Below, piece by piece: positions 35,881 through 44,925 of a stretch of 64,000 bases of DNA. The position numbers were made by a program, and so were the translations under genes. The notes below the pieces were generated by a model. That model did no database searches, was not told the DNA's origin, and saw only the letters and a list, made by a program, of their open reading frames with translations. Location of the stretch: the NCBI GenBank assembly GCA_020859945.1, contig JAJBVG010000019.1, positions 1-64,000 of the forward strand, given 5' to 3'. How positions within the stretch are numbered: the first letter of the stretch is position 1; each line of letters opens with the position of its first letter. Origin of the DNA: Clostridiales bacterium (GTDB taxonomy: Bacteria > Bacillota > Clostridia > Oscillospirales > Oscillospiraceae).

Positions 35881-36939
35881 GTGGCAGGGAACAGCAATTT
35901 GCATGATTCAGCACGAAAGAAGCAGGATGAATTTTATACACAGCTCTCTCTGATAGAAAGTGAATTAAAGCATTATAAAGAGCATTTTAAGGGAAAGACG
36001 GTGCTTTGCAACTGTGATGACCCCTATGAAAGCAACTTTTTCAAGTATTTCGCCATGAATTTCAATTCTTTGGGCCTGAAAAAACTGATTGCCACTTGTT
36101 ATGCGACTTCACCTTTTGTATATACCCAGTTCACACTGTCTGGCGATGAGGAGTTTTTTGCGCAGGAAAATGGCTTCCGAACCGCAAAGCCCTATAAAGT
36201 GGAAATTACAGAGGTGCGGGACGAGACCGGCGATGGGCGCACTGGATTGGCAGACGTGGAATACCTCATGCGAAATCGGAAAAATGTGTTGACTCTTCTG
36301 GGGGGGGGAGACGGCGATTTTCGCAGCCCAGAATGTGTGGAGTTGCTAAAAGAGGCGGATATTGTTGTAACAAATCCTCCGTTTTCTCTTTTCCGTGAGT
36401 ATATGGCACAGTTGATGGAGTATGAAAAATCATTTTTAATTATCGGTAACATGAATGCCATTACGTATAAAGAGATTTTGCCACTTATCATGAATAACAT
36501 GGTTTGGTTAGGCTATAACAGCGGACATTTTTGGTTCAGAGTGCCTGATAATTATGAGGAAAAGAAAACAGACTTTAAGATTGATAAAACTGGGCAGAAA
36601 TGGCGTCGTATGGGAAATATCTGCTGGTTTACAAATCTTGATATCCAGAAGCGTCATGAAAATATGACGTTGTTTAGGAATTATACACCAGAAGCATATC
36701 CGAAATATGATAACTATGACGCTATCGACGTCAATAGAACAGCAGATATTCCATGCGATTATTACGGTATTATGGGTGTTCCCATAACGTTTATGGCGCA
36801 GTTCAATCCCGACCAATTTGAAATATTAGGGGATTCACGTTTCCATGACGGACAGGACTTTTCAAATGATATTAACATCATAGATGGAAAGACAAAATTT
36901 CGTAGATTGTTAATCCGCAGAAAACGGAGGGATAACTAA
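35881..36939 (+). CDS. EcoRI-type adenine-specific DNA methyltransferase
   Basis: A 352-residue N6-adenine methyltransferase of the M.EcoRI family. The family-type segment VLCNCDDPYESNFFKYFAMNF lies near the N-terminus and the catalytic motif IV is NPPF (DIVVTNPPFSLFREY, about residue 165). The GTG at 35881 follows AAAGGTGG with suitable spacing. Its stop overlaps the ATG of the next gene by one base (TAATG), so translation is coupled. The region is clearly more AT-rich than its neighbours, which suggests transfer. It probably protects a site cut or sensed by the following protein. Confidence 0.9.
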   Translation: MAGNSNLHDSARKKQDEFYTQLSLIESELKHYKEHFKGKTVLCNCDDPYESNFFKYFAMNFNSLGLKKLIATCYATSPFVYTQFTLSGDEEFFAQENGFRTAKPYKVEITEVRDETGDGRTGLADVEYLMRNRKNVLTLLGGGDGDFRSPECVELLKEADIVVTNPPFSLFREYMAQLMEYEKSFLIIGNMNAITYKEILPLIMNNMVWLGYNSGHFWFRVPDNYEEKKTDFKIDKTGQKWRRMGNICWFTNLDIQKRHENMTLFRNYTPEAYPKYDNYDAIDVNRTADIPCDYYGIMGVPITFMAQFNPDQFEILGDSRFHDGQDFSNDINIIDGKTKFRRLLIRRKRRDN

Positions 36940-38027
36940 TGAAAATTGAATTACATGAAATTTCCGTCCGGGATGTCGTAAACGGGTATGTGGACAGCGA
37001 GGAGAACGGCGTTGTCGGGTACGGTGGCAGGCTGAATATCCGCCCCGCCTTTCAGCGCGAATTTATCTACAAGGACAAACAGCGGGATGAAGTAATCAAC
37101 ACGATTCGGAAGAATTTTCCGTTGAACGTAATGTACTGGGTGCTGAGCGACGATGGCGGTTATGAACTGCTGGATGGACAGCAGCGTACCATCAGCATTT
37201 GCCAATATGTCAACGGTGATTTTTCAATTAACCATATGGTGTACGATAATTTAACCCCAGAGGAGAAAGAGCAGATTCTTGACTATAAACTGATGGTTTA
37301 TATTTGTGAGGGAACTGACAGAGAAAAGCTGGATTGGTTTAAAATTATCAACATCGGCAGCGAGGAGTTGGAGGACCAGGAACTGCGGAACGCTATCTAT
37401 ACGGGTGAATGGCTGACCGAGGCGAAAAAATACTTCAGCAAACCAGGTTGTCCGGCCTATAAAGTCGCAAGTGAATACCTCTCTGGTTCTGCCATTCGGC
37501 AAAAGCACCTGGAAACGGCCATCAAATGGATTGCTGACCGTGACGGGGTTGAAATAGAAGACTATATGGCGCGGCATCAACATGACACGAATTGCAGTGA
37601 GTTGTGGCTTTATTTTCAGAATGTGATAAACTGGGTAAAGGTCCTATTCCCAAACTATCGCAGGGAAATGAAGGGACTTGCCTGGGGTATTTTCTATAAT
37701 AAATACAGCGGCCAAACGTATGACCCTAAACAACTTGAAGCGCGTGTTGTGGACCTGATGGAAGATGATGATGTAAAAAATAGCGGTATTTATGAATATC
37801 TGTTGAGCGGTGACGAGCGACCTTTGAACATTCGGGCATTTACGCCGAAAATGAGACGGGCTGCGTACGAACGACAAAAGGGAATCTGCCCAAAGTGTGG
37901 AAAGCACTACGAAATTGATGATATGCACGCTGACCATATTACGCCGTGGAGTAAAGGCGGCAAAACGATTGCAGAGAATTGTCAGATGCTGTGTGCGGAC
38001 TGCAACCGACGCAAGAGTGATATATGA
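36939..38027 (+). CDS. DUF262 and HNH endonuclease domain protein
   Basis: A 362-residue protein. The N-terminal half is a DUF262/ParB-like domain with the diagnostic LLDGQQRTISIC (about residues 74-85), used for nucleotide hydrolysis in GmrSD- and SspE-type defence proteins. The C-terminal ~45 residues are an HNH nuclease with a zinc frame: CPKCGKHYEIDD, MHADHITPWSKGG, N in IAENCQML, and CADCNRRKSD. It is coupled to the upstream methyltransferase and is the likely restriction partner. Whether it cuts unmethylated or otherwise modified DNA cannot be read from sequence. Confidence 0.9.
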   Translation: MKIELHEISVRDVVNGYVDSEENGVVGYGGRLNIRPAFQREFIYKDKQRDEVINTIRKNFPLNVMYWVLSDDGGYELLDGQQRTISICQYVNGDFSINHMVYDNLTPEEKEQILDYKLMVYICEGTDREKLDWFKIINIGSEELEDQELRNAIYTGEWLTEAKKYFSKPGCPAYKVASEYLSGSAIRQKHLETAIKWIADRDGVEIEDYMARHQHDTNCSELWLYFQNVINWVKVLFPNYRREMKGLAWGIFYNKYSGQTYDPKQLEARVVDLMEDDDVKNSGIYEYLLSGDERPLNIRAFTPKMRRAAYERQKGICPKCGKHYEIDDMHADHITPWSKGGKTIAENCQMLCADCNRRKSDI

Positions 38028-38061
38028 AGAGCATTTTCCTGTAATTTGAATGACAAAAAGC

Positions 38062-38095
38062 AAGGCGACGGCAACACCTGCCGCCGCCTTTTTCT
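38062..38095. terminator. Bidirectional terminator between defence pair and spoVFB
   Basis: AAGGCGACGGCA pairs with TGCCGCCGCCTT, followed by TTTTTC on the plus strand; the other side has GCTTTTTG. The genes are convergent. Confidence 0.85.
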
Positions 38096-38114
38096 GTCAT
38101 GCGCTGCCGCCCAT

Positions 38115-38702
38115 TCACACGCTGCCCAGCAGCACCGGCTGGAGCTGCCGTCCCTCCAGCGCGGCCCCCACGGTCTGGGGAATGAGGTCCATCTCCGCCA
38201 CCAGCGAGGCGGGCTTCCCCTCTGGGTCGTCCTGGCGGAAGGGCACCAGATAGACGTTCTTCCGGCAGCTCAGCTCCCCCAGATTCCGCAGGGAGACGGT
38301 CAGCCCGTCGTTGGTGGACACGGCCAAAATCAGGGGTCGCCCGTTGCGGAGATGGGCCTTGGCCGCCATGGTGATGGTGGTGTCGGTGATGCCCCAGGCC
38401 AATTTAGCCAGGGTGTTCCCCGTGCAGGGGGCAATGACCAGCGCGTCCAGCAGCTTTTTGGGGCCGATGGGTTCTGCCTGGGCGATGGTCAGAAGGGGCG
38501 GGCAGCCGCAGATGCGCTCCACCTCCCGGCGGAGGTCCGCCGCGCTGCCGAAGCGGGTGTCGGTGGCGGCGCAGTTCTCCGACAGCAACGGCGTCACCGC
38601 GCCGAAGCGCGCCTTCACTGCCTCCAGTGCCGGGAGGACCTTGTGGAGGGTGCAGTAGGACCCGGTCAGTCCAAAGCCCACCCGAATTTGTTCTCCACTC
38701 AC
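38115..38702 (-). CDS. spoVFB: Dipicolinate synthase subunit B
   Basis: A 195-residue flavoprotein-like subunit (VGFGLTGSYCTLHKVLPAL near the start; VIAPCTGNTLAKLAWGITDT) of the complex that oxidises the dihydrodipicolinate-pathway intermediate to dipicolinic acid, which fills the spore core. The start is GTG at 38702 with AGGAGGTGG upstream, overlapping the spoVFA stop by four bases. Presence of this pair indicates true endospore formation. Confidence 0.94.
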   Translation of the reverse strand: MSGEQIRVGFGLTGSYCTLHKVLPALEAVKARFGAVTPLLSENCAATDTRFGSAADLRREVERICGCPPLLTIAQAEPIGPKKLLDALVIAPCTGNTLAKLAWGITDTTITMAAKAHLRNGRPLILAVSTNDGLTVSLRNLGELSCRKNVYLVPFRQDDPEGKPASLVAEMDLIPQTVGAALEGRQLQPVLLGSV

Positions 38703-39571
38703 AGAGCCACCTCCTGCAAAATGTGGTAGACGGTGTCCCGGATGATTTTTCCGGAGGTCACCGGGGCCACCTTCCCCGGCAGGGACAGCGCCCAGATGAC
38801 CTTGACCCCCAGGTTTGCTGCGGCCTCCAGGTCCACGCCGCCGGGCTTGGAGGCCAGGTCGATGACCAGCGTCCCCGCGTCCAGGTCGTGGAGCCTGGCC
38901 CCGTCCAGAACCCGTGCGGGGACGGTGTTAATGACCAGCTGATAGCCCCCCAGCCAACCGTCCAGCTGGTCTGTATGTTCCGACCAGTAGCCGTAGGATT
39001 CAATCCAGGCTAAATCCGCGTAGTTCCGGGCGGAGACCGTCACCCTGGCCCCCAAGCCCTTCAGCCGGTGGGCCAGCAGCTTGCCCAGCCGCCCGAACCC
39101 AATGACCAGCACCCGCGCCCCAAACAGGGTGGTGGGCAGCTCCTCCATGGCAATTTGAATGGCGCCCTCCACCGTGGGGACGGCGTTCTTGATCTCCAGC
39201 TCTTCTCTGGCAAAGTAATCCTGGAGGTTCAGCCCCCGGCTCCGGGCGTAAGCGGTCAGTTCCGGGGAGACCCGACCCGCGCAGACGATCTGCTCCGGGC
39301 GCAGGGCGTCCAGCACCGTTTTGACGGGTATCTTCTGGTCGGAGAGGGGAGCGTTCAGAACGCCGTCGTCCACCGTCACCGGCAGGGGCAGAATGACGCA
39401 CTGGGCGCGCTCAATGCCCCGCAGGGTGTCCGAGCCGGGCAGCGTGTTGGGGTCGGGCCGCCGCTCCATGGCATAGGTCTGGACCCAGTGGCCGTCGTCG
39501 GTCAGCAACTGGGCCAGCTTTACCTGGCGCAGGTCGCCGCCCACCACCCAGATATTCAGTTCCTGTCGCAA
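38699..39571 (-). CDS. spoVFA: Dipicolinate synthase subunit A
   Basis: A 290-residue NAD(P)-dependent subunit of dipicolinate synthase. It begins LRQELNIWVVGGDLRQVKLAQLL, typical of the family, and has the dinucleotide loop VLVIGFGRLGKLLAHRL. A TTG at 39571 was chosen as start because AAGGAAGGTG stands just upstream and no ATG or GTG fits; the longer track start is unlikely. About 30-60 bases upstream ACC and CATAGGATG are spaced roughly as in SigmaK promoters, which would fit mother-cell expression, but this is tentative. Confidence 0.93.
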   Translation of the reverse strand: MRQELNIWVVGGDLRQVKLAQLLTDDGHWVQTYAMERRPDPNTLPGSDTLRGIERAQCVILPLPVTVDDGVLNAPLSDQKIPVKTVLDALRPEQIVCAGRVSPELTAYARSRGLNLQDYFAREELEIKNAVPTVEGAIQIAMEELPTTLFGARVLVIGFGRLGKLLAHRLKGLGARVTVSARNYADLAWIESYGYWSEHTDQLDGWLGGYQLVINTVPARVLDGARLHDLDAGTLVIDLASKPGGVDLEAAANLGVKVIWALSLPGKVAPVTSGKIIRDTVYHILQEVAL

Positions 39572-39739
39572 AATCGCAGCACCTTCCTTATTTGTGGTAC
39601 TCCATCCTATGCGGCAGCGGCGGGAGGGTGCAGCCCGGCCTTTCAAACTGTGAAGTTTTTGTAAAAGAACTGGCTTAAATTCGCAGCTTCTCAACAAAAG
39701 CCTGAACAAACTGTGAACACAGCGGCTTTTTCCGGGAGT

Positions 39740-39757
39740 TTTAAGGTAGCTTTAAGG
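39740..39757 (+). promoter_or_regulatory. Direct repeats upstream of the exporter operon (possible response-regulator site)
   Basis: Two TTTAAGG copies at 39740 and 39751 have an 11-base period, the spacing used by OmpR-family regulators. GTATCTTT downstream could be a weak -10. The regulator is not identified. Confidence 0.45.
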
Positions 39758-39805
39758 TGCCTTTTGTATCTTTAGAAATGAAAGTAACTCCAGGAGGATG
39801 GTACT

Positions 39806-41791
39806 ATGGCGAAAATCAAACCTTCCAAGCCCAAGCTGGGCAAGAAGAAAGCAGACGAAACGGTTTATCAGGGGGCTGTGGCGGTCAAGGCCAAGCCGAA
39901 GCGGAAAAAGTGGAAAATCGTGCTGGTGGTCGCCATTGTCCTGGTGGTGCTGGTGGCGGCGGCGATGATTTTCCTGCGGGGGCCGATGATGATGTTGCTG
40001 GGCCGAAACGCCTTCTCGTCCGCTGATATAACGGTGTCCACGGTCCAGTCCGCTACGGCGGAGACCGGCACCCTCAGCAGCACCATTTCCGCCACCGGCA
40101 ATCTGGCCATGACCGACACCGAGGACGTGACCATCCCCTCCGACCTGACGGTGGACGAGGTCTATGTGGAATCCGGCGACAGCGTCACCGAGGGAGAGAC
40201 CCTGGCCACGCTGAACACCACCTCTATTGTCAGCGCCCTGCTGGATGCGGAGGAGAGCCTGGAGGACATCGAGGACCAGCTGGACGATGACGACGACCTC
40301 TCTGACCTGGAGATCGAGGAGCTGGAGGGCCAGCAGGCGGAGTTGGAGGAGACCATTTCCGCGCTGGAGGCCCTGTACGACAATCCGGTCATCACCGCCA
40401 CCTGCGACGGTACCATCAGCGCCGTCTATGTCTCCGATGGGTCGGCAGCCAGCAGTTCCTCTTCCAGCTCTAGCGGCGGGTCTGTCTATTCCACCAGCGC
40501 CGCCAGCGCTGCGCCGGTGCTGTCCCTGCTGACCGCTACCACCGGCAGTTCAGAAGAGGCCAACGCTGTGGTTTCCGCCGCTTCCGAAGATTCTTCGGCG
40601 TCCGATTCCAGCGGGGATTCCAGCGGCACAGAGGACAGCAGTTCGACCAGCGTGGAAACCATCACCGACTTCTCCGAGCTGGAGATCACCATTCCCGTCA
40701 CAGGTGACGTTCCCCAGAGCGAAATCGCCGAGACCGAAACCTACACAGGTACCATCTCCTGGAACTGCACCTCCGGCGTCTTTAAGGCGGAGACCAGCTA
40801 CACCGCCACCATCGTCCTGACGGCCAACGACGGCTACACCTTCTCCTCCGCCGAGCTGCCCACTATCTCCGGCGCAGCCTACACTTGGCAAATCATCAAC
40901 GAGGGGGACAGCGGGGCCAAGCTGCGCATTGCCGCCACCTTCGGGGCCACAGATGCGGACGAGACAGAGGATACAGGCAGCTACTCCGACAGCGCGGACA
41001 GCGCGGGCGCCACTTCCGGTACTGCCGGAATGTCCTCCGGCAGCATCTCCAGTGGCAGCAGCGGCTCTGTCTCCGGCAGCGTTTCCTCCGGCACCGCCTC
41101 CAGCGGCAGCAGCGACAGCGGTAGCTCCGGTTCCAGTTCCAGTTCCAGCCTGTACAGTTCCTCCGACACGACAGCCTTTACCATCCTCAAGCAGGACGAG
41201 GTCACCATCTCCGTCAGCATTGACGAGCTGGACATCCTCAGCGTGTCTGAAGGCCAGACTGCCACCGTCACCCTGGACGCGCTGGAGGACGAGGAGTTCA
41301 CCGGCACCATCACCTCTGTGGGGACTGAGGCCACCTCCACCAGCGGAAACGCCAAATACACTGTGGAGATCACCATCGACAAGACGGACAACATGCTCAG
41401 CGGCATGAGCGCGTCGGTGGTCATCCAGACGGGCAGCACGGAGAACGCGGTACTTATCCCCGTGGCTGCCCTCCAGGAGGAGGACGGCAGCACCTTCGTC
41501 TACACCGAAGCGGACGAGGACGGAAACCTCTCCGGTGAGGTGGAGGTGGAGACCGGCCTCTCCACCAGCAGCCAGGTGGAGATCACCAGCGGTCTCAGCG
41601 AAGGCGACACGGTCTATTACAACGTGACCGAGAGCGACGCAACCTCTGACGAAGCCTCCATGTCGGATATGTTCGGCGGCATGGGTGGCGGCGGCAACTT
41701 TGACGCTGGCGACTTCGATGCGGGCGACTTCGACGCCGGCAACTTCGACGTCGGCAATATGCCCAGCGGCGGTCGCGGCGGCGGCCAGTGA
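39806..41791 (+). CDS. MacA/HlyD-like membrane fusion (adaptor) protein with large insertion
   Basis: A 661-residue exporter adaptor. It has a basic cytoplasmic N-terminus, one membrane helix (about 35-55) and an extracellular body. The barrel-sandwich part is split: LSSTISATGNLAMTDTEDVTIPSDLTVDEVYVESGD near the start, a short acidic coiled coil (about 145-190), then NPVITATCDGTISAVYVSDG. Very Ser-rich linkers flank an inserted beta-domain (YTGTISWNC to LRIAATF). The usual VTISVSIDELDILSVSEGQ barrel and ENAVLIPVAALQEEDG follow. The tail has FDAGDFDAG repeats and a Gly-rich end. AGGAGG precedes the ATG. It heads a three-gene efflux operon. Confidence 0.87.
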   Translation: MAKIKPSKPKLGKKKADETVYQGAVAVKAKPKRKKWKIVLVVAIVLVVLVAAAMIFLRGPMMMLLGRNAFSSADITVSTVQSATAETGTLSSTISATGNLAMTDTEDVTIPSDLTVDEVYVESGDSVTEGETLATLNTTSIVSALLDAEESLEDIEDQLDDDDDLSDLEIEELEGQQAELEETISALEALYDNPVITATCDGTISAVYVSDGSAASSSSSSSSGGSVYSTSAASAAPVLSLLTATTGSSEEANAVVSAASEDSSASDSSGDSSGTEDSSSTSVETITDFSELEITIPVTGDVPQSEIAETETYTGTISWNCTSGVFKAETSYTATIVLTANDGYTFSSAELPTISGAAYTWQIINEGDSGAKLRIAATFGATDADETEDTGSYSDSADSAGATSGTAGMSSGSISSGSSGSVSGSVSSGTASSGSSDSGSSGSSSSSSLYSSSDTTAFTILKQDEVTISVSIDELDILSVSEGQTATVTLDALEDEEFTGTITSVGTEATSTSGNAKYTVEITIDKTDNMLSGMSASVVIQTGSTENAVLIPVAALQEEDGSTFVYTEADEDGNLSGEVEVETGLSTSSQVEITSGLSEGDTVYYNVTESDATSDEASMSDMFGGMGGGGNFDAGDFDAGDFDAGNFDVGNMPSGGRGGGQ

Positions 41792-41805
41792 GGGGTGAGT
41801 GCGCC

Positions 41806-42477
41806 ATGATCGTGTTAGAAGACGTGACCAAGCGGTATATCATGGGTGACACCGAGGTCCTCGCGCTGGACCACGCCAACCTCCACATCCGCCAGGGGGA
41901 GTTCGTCAGCATCGTTGGCCCCTCCGGCAGCGGCAAGTCCACCATGATGAACATCATCGGCTGTCTGGACGTGGCGGATGAGGGCCGCTACCTGCTGGAC
42001 GGCCAGCCCATCGAGCAGTATTCGGAAAACCAGCTGGCAAAAATTCGTAACCAGAAAATCGGCTTTGTGTTCCAGAACTTCAACCTCATCGGCAACCTGA
42101 CGGCACGGGAAAACGTGGAGTTGCCGCTCATCTACCAGCGGATGCCCAAAAAGCAGCGGGCGGAGCTGGTGGAGCGAGCACTGGACATGGTGCAGCTGGG
42201 CCAGCGGGCCAACCACAAGCCCAACGAACTGTCCGGCGGTCAGCAGCAGCGGGTGGCCATCGCCCGGGCCATCGCCGCCCGGCCCTCTCTGTTCCTGGCG
42301 GATGAACCCACCGGCAACCTGGACTCCAAAACCGGCCAGGAAATTATGGAGCTGTTTCACGAGCTGCACCGGCAAGGCAGCACCATCGTCCTCATCACCC
42401 ACAGCGAATCCGTCGCCCGGCAAGCCTCCCGCAGTGTCCACATCCTGGACGGCCATGTGACGGAGGTGATGCTATGA
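41806..42477 (+). CDS. MacB-type ABC transporter ATPase
   Basis: A 223-residue ATPase of the LolD/MacB class. It has Walker [10 protein letters not shown], the Q-loop [22 protein letters not shown], the signature [14 protein letters not shown], Walker [13 protein letters not shown] and the H-loop LITHS. It powers the partner permease. The ATG at 41806 starts 14 bases after the adaptor stop. Export of a toxic compound or peptide is likely; the substrate is unknown. Confidence 0.94.
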   Translation: MIVLEDVTKRYIMGDTEVLALDHANLHIRQGEFVSIVGPSGSGKSTMMNIIGCLDVADEGRYLLDGQPIEQYSENQLAKIRNQKIGFVFQNFNLIGNLTARENVELPLIYQRMPKKQRAELVERALDMVQLGQRANHKPNELSGGQQQRVAIARAIAARPSLFLADEPTGNLDSKTGQEIMELFHELHRQGSTIVLITHSESVARQASRSVHILDGHVTEVML

Positions 42478-43658
42478 TTTTTCAGTCGTTCAAAATGGCG
42501 TGGAAGGCCATTTCGTCCAACAAAATGCGCTCCTTTTTAACCATGCTGGGTATTATCATCGGCGTGTTTTCGCTGGTGGTGCTGGTGTCGCTGGTCAGCG
42601 GGACCACCACCTCCGTCACCGACACCATCTCCAGTTTGGGTACCAATATGCTCTCTGTGACCATCTCCGACGACAAGGGCAAGCCCTACAAGCTGGACGA
42701 CCTGAACGAAATCGCGGAGGACCCGGAAATTGACCAGGTGGCCGCCATTGGGCAGTCCAGCATGACCGCCTCCAGCAGTTCCACCGAGGAGACCGCCGCG
42801 GTTTATGGCACCACCTCCGCCTATCAGTCCATCCAGGGGCTGGAGCTGGAGCATGGCCGCTGGCTGAAAAGTGTGGATGTCAACAACCACACCTATGTGG
42901 CGGTTATTAGTGCCTCCACCGCGGAGGACATTTTGGGCAGCACCGACGTGGTAGGGGAGAGCATCAAGCTGGACGGGATGTCCTTTGAGGTCATCGGCGT
43001 GCTGGCGGACGACGACGAGGACGACAGTTCCGCGCTGCTGGGGTCCAGCTACGACATTTACATCCCATACACCACTCTGGTGCGGCTGTCCAACAGCGTC
43101 TCCACCAGCATCACCACCTTCTATGTCTCCGCCACCAGTGACGAGACGCTGGACGACGCGGAGGCCGCGCTGGAGACCCTGCTGCTGGAGCGGTTCGACG
43201 ACGATGAGGACGCCTACACCATCTACAACCAGTCCACCATTATGGACGTGATGAGTTCCGTCACGAGTATGCTTTCGCTGCTGCTGGGCGGTATCGCCGC
43301 TATCTCCCTGCTGGTGGGCGGCATCGGCATTATGAACATCATGTTGGTCTCCGTCACCGAGCGCACCCGTGAGATCGGTATCCGCAAGGCCATCGGAGCC
43401 AGCCGGGGCAGCATTATGACGCAGTTCCTCATCGAGGCCCTTGTGGTCAGTTTGATGGGCTGCTGCATCGGCATTGCGCTTTCCTGGGTGGCTATCCAAA
43501 TCGTTAACCAGGTGGGCGGCACCAGCTACGGGCTGGCGGGCAACGTGGTGGCCGTCGCGGTGGTGTTCTCGCTGTTGGTGGGGCTGGTGTTCGGCCTGTA
43601 CCCCGCCAACAAAGCCGCGAAAAAGAAGCCCATCGACGCTCTGCGCTACACCGGGTAA
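42474..43658 (+). CDS. MacB/FtsX-type ABC transporter permease
   Basis: A 394-residue permease with the MacB layout: N-terminal helix (SFLTMLGIIIGVFSLVVLVSL), a large extracellular MacB-PCD domain (about 45-255), then three C-terminal helices with GGIGIMNIMLVSVTERTREIGIRKAIGASR. It overlaps the ATPase by four bases (ATGA). With the adaptor it makes a three-part exporter, in a Gram-positive probably without an outer membrane channel. Confidence 0.94.
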   Translation: MIFQSFKMAWKAISSNKMRSFLTMLGIIIGVFSLVVLVSLVSGTTTSVTDTISSLGTNMLSVTISDDKGKPYKLDDLNEIAEDPEIDQVAAIGQSSMTASSSSTEETAAVYGTTSAYQSIQGLELEHGRWLKSVDVNNHTYVAVISASTAEDILGSTDVVGESIKLDGMSFEVIGVLADDDEDDSSALLGSSYDIYIPYTTLVRLSNSVSTSITTFYVSATSDETLDDAEAALETLLLERFDDDEDAYTIYNQSTIMDVMSSVTSMLSLLLGGIAAISLLVGGIGIMNIMLVSVTERTREIGIRKAIGASRGSIMTQFLIEALVVSLMGCCIGIALSWVAIQIVNQVGGTSYGLAGNVVAVAVVFSLLVGLVFGLYPANKAAKKKPIDALRYTG

Positions 43659-43703
43659 ATTGGTTATCAGCTCCGAAAGGGATGCAGATAAATGTCCAAA
43701 ACG

Positions 43704-43745
43704 AATGAGCCTGAACGGAGGTCATCTCTGTTCAGGCTCATTTGT
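43704..43745 (+). terminator. Terminator-like hairpin after the exporter operon
   Basis: AATGAGCCTGAAC and GTTCAGGCTCATT form a perfect 13-bp stem with a 13-base loop. The T-run after it is short. Confidence 0.65.
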
Positions 43746-43847
43746 AACACGGAAATCAAGTTTGCGAATCAGACACCGTGTTTCCAGATATTCAAAGCCG
43801 TTTGAACTGCGCACAAGCGAAAAAACTATCTTTTTTATTCGTTTGCC

Positions 43848-43917
43848 TGTAGGGGCGGCCCGTGGCCGCCCGGGGTTGGCAGGTTGTCCCTGCGGGCGGC
43901 CACGGGCCGCCCCTACA
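43848..43917. repeat. Palindromic GC-rich repeat (REP-like), copy 2
   Basis: A ~70-bp palindrome with ends TGTAGGGGCGGCC / GGCCGCCCCTACA; arms of about 25 bp are nearly perfect. It is the same family as 27592-27660. Together with the hairpin above it fills the 317-base gap between the exporter permease and the next gene; I see nothing else there. Confidence 0.9.
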
Positions 43918-43975
43918 CAAAAAGTGCAATTTTTCCCGTGGGCTTTTCAAAATTGATTTCTGTGCATTTGTAAGG

Positions 43976-44848
43976 TTATTTCTGCTGTTTCACGTTGTCG
44001 CCCAGCATTTTTTGCAGGGACGCTTTCAACGAGGCGGTGAAGTCGCACATTTCCTGGGAAACCCGTTGGTCGGAGGAATGGAGGACGTAGCTGTGGTAGC
44101 TGCGCACCAGGTTCAGTTCCTCCCAGATAGCGTCCTCCATCAGGTCCATGCCCTTGAGCAGGGCGGTGGGGTTGACCGCGTCTTTCAGCCGGATGCTGCC
44201 GCCGATTTTCCCGGCCAGCTTCCGCAGAATCTCATCGATTTCCCCGTAATCCTGCAAAAACTGCTCCAGGTCGCCGTCTGCTCCGCCGGAGCCGTCGATG
44301 CGTTTCTTGTACCGTTCGCTGATGCGCTGAATCTTGTCCGGCGCTACCACCAGCAGGATGAAACACATAATGCAGAAAATAGTCGCCGATGTCAGCCAAA
44401 GGGTCTCATCCATGAGGAACCGGTGGACCCCCTCCGGGAGCAGGGTGTTTTCCGCGCCGTAAAGCAGCTGAAAGCCGTTGGCCATCAGGGAGAGAAAGGC
44501 CAGCACCGTGATGAAAATGGCCAGCCGGTTGTAATCCCGTTTCAACAGCTCGATGGGGTCGGAAAGGGTCTCGTCTTCCCGGTTGTCGCGCTGAATGTGT
44601 TCCAGGAAAAAGATGTAGCCGGTCAGCGTAATGCCATACAGACCGGCCACGACAGAGGCGCTGGTAGAAAAGAGGGAATAAAGGGAGTCGGCGCTGATGG
44701 TTGTCAGCCTGGCCTGGCAGTCCCAGACGATGAGCAGGTGGGGAAGCGTTGCGAGCAACACCGCTAAAACCAATATGATTTGCTCGATATGCCGTTGAAA
44801 AAACTTTTTGGAGGGCTTGTACCGCTCCATGAGAGGCTTGTTGCTCAT
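43976..44848 (-). CDS. Multi-pass membrane protein of unknown function
   Basis: A 290-residue protein with four hydrophobic segments (about 22-45, 58-80, 115-135 and 150-175) and a long soluble C-terminal half with helical, charged sequence. I do not recognise the family. The ATG at 44848 follows AAAGGAGCGG; the track start 39 codons earlier runs into the zinc-ribbon gene and is rejected. It may share a transcript with the zinc-ribbon gene 77 bases upstream. Confidence 0.78.
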   Translation of the reverse strand: MSNKPLMERYKPSKKFFQRHIEQIILVLAVLLATLPHLLIVWDCQARLTTISADSLYSLFSTSASVVAGLYGITLTGYIFFLEHIQRDNREDETLSDPIELLKRDYNRLAIFITVLAFLSLMANGFQLLYGAENTLLPEGVHRFLMDETLWLTSATIFCIMCFILLVVAPDKIQRISERYKKRIDGSGGADGDLEQFLQDYGEIDEILRKLAGKIGGSIRLKDAVNPTALLKGMDLMEDAIWEELNLVRSYHSYVLHSSDQRVSQEMCDFTASLKASLQKMLGDNVKQQK

Positions 44849-44925
44849 GTACCGCTCCTTTCGCAGGGAAAACAGGCAGGGAGCGCCGCAAACACAGCGC
44901 TCCCTACCGGATACAAATGATTCAA

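Noticed and set aside
41699-41760. FDAGDFDAG repeat as a minisatellite or separate element
   Set aside because: It is an in-frame repeat at the C-terminus of the adaptor protein with no signs of mobility.
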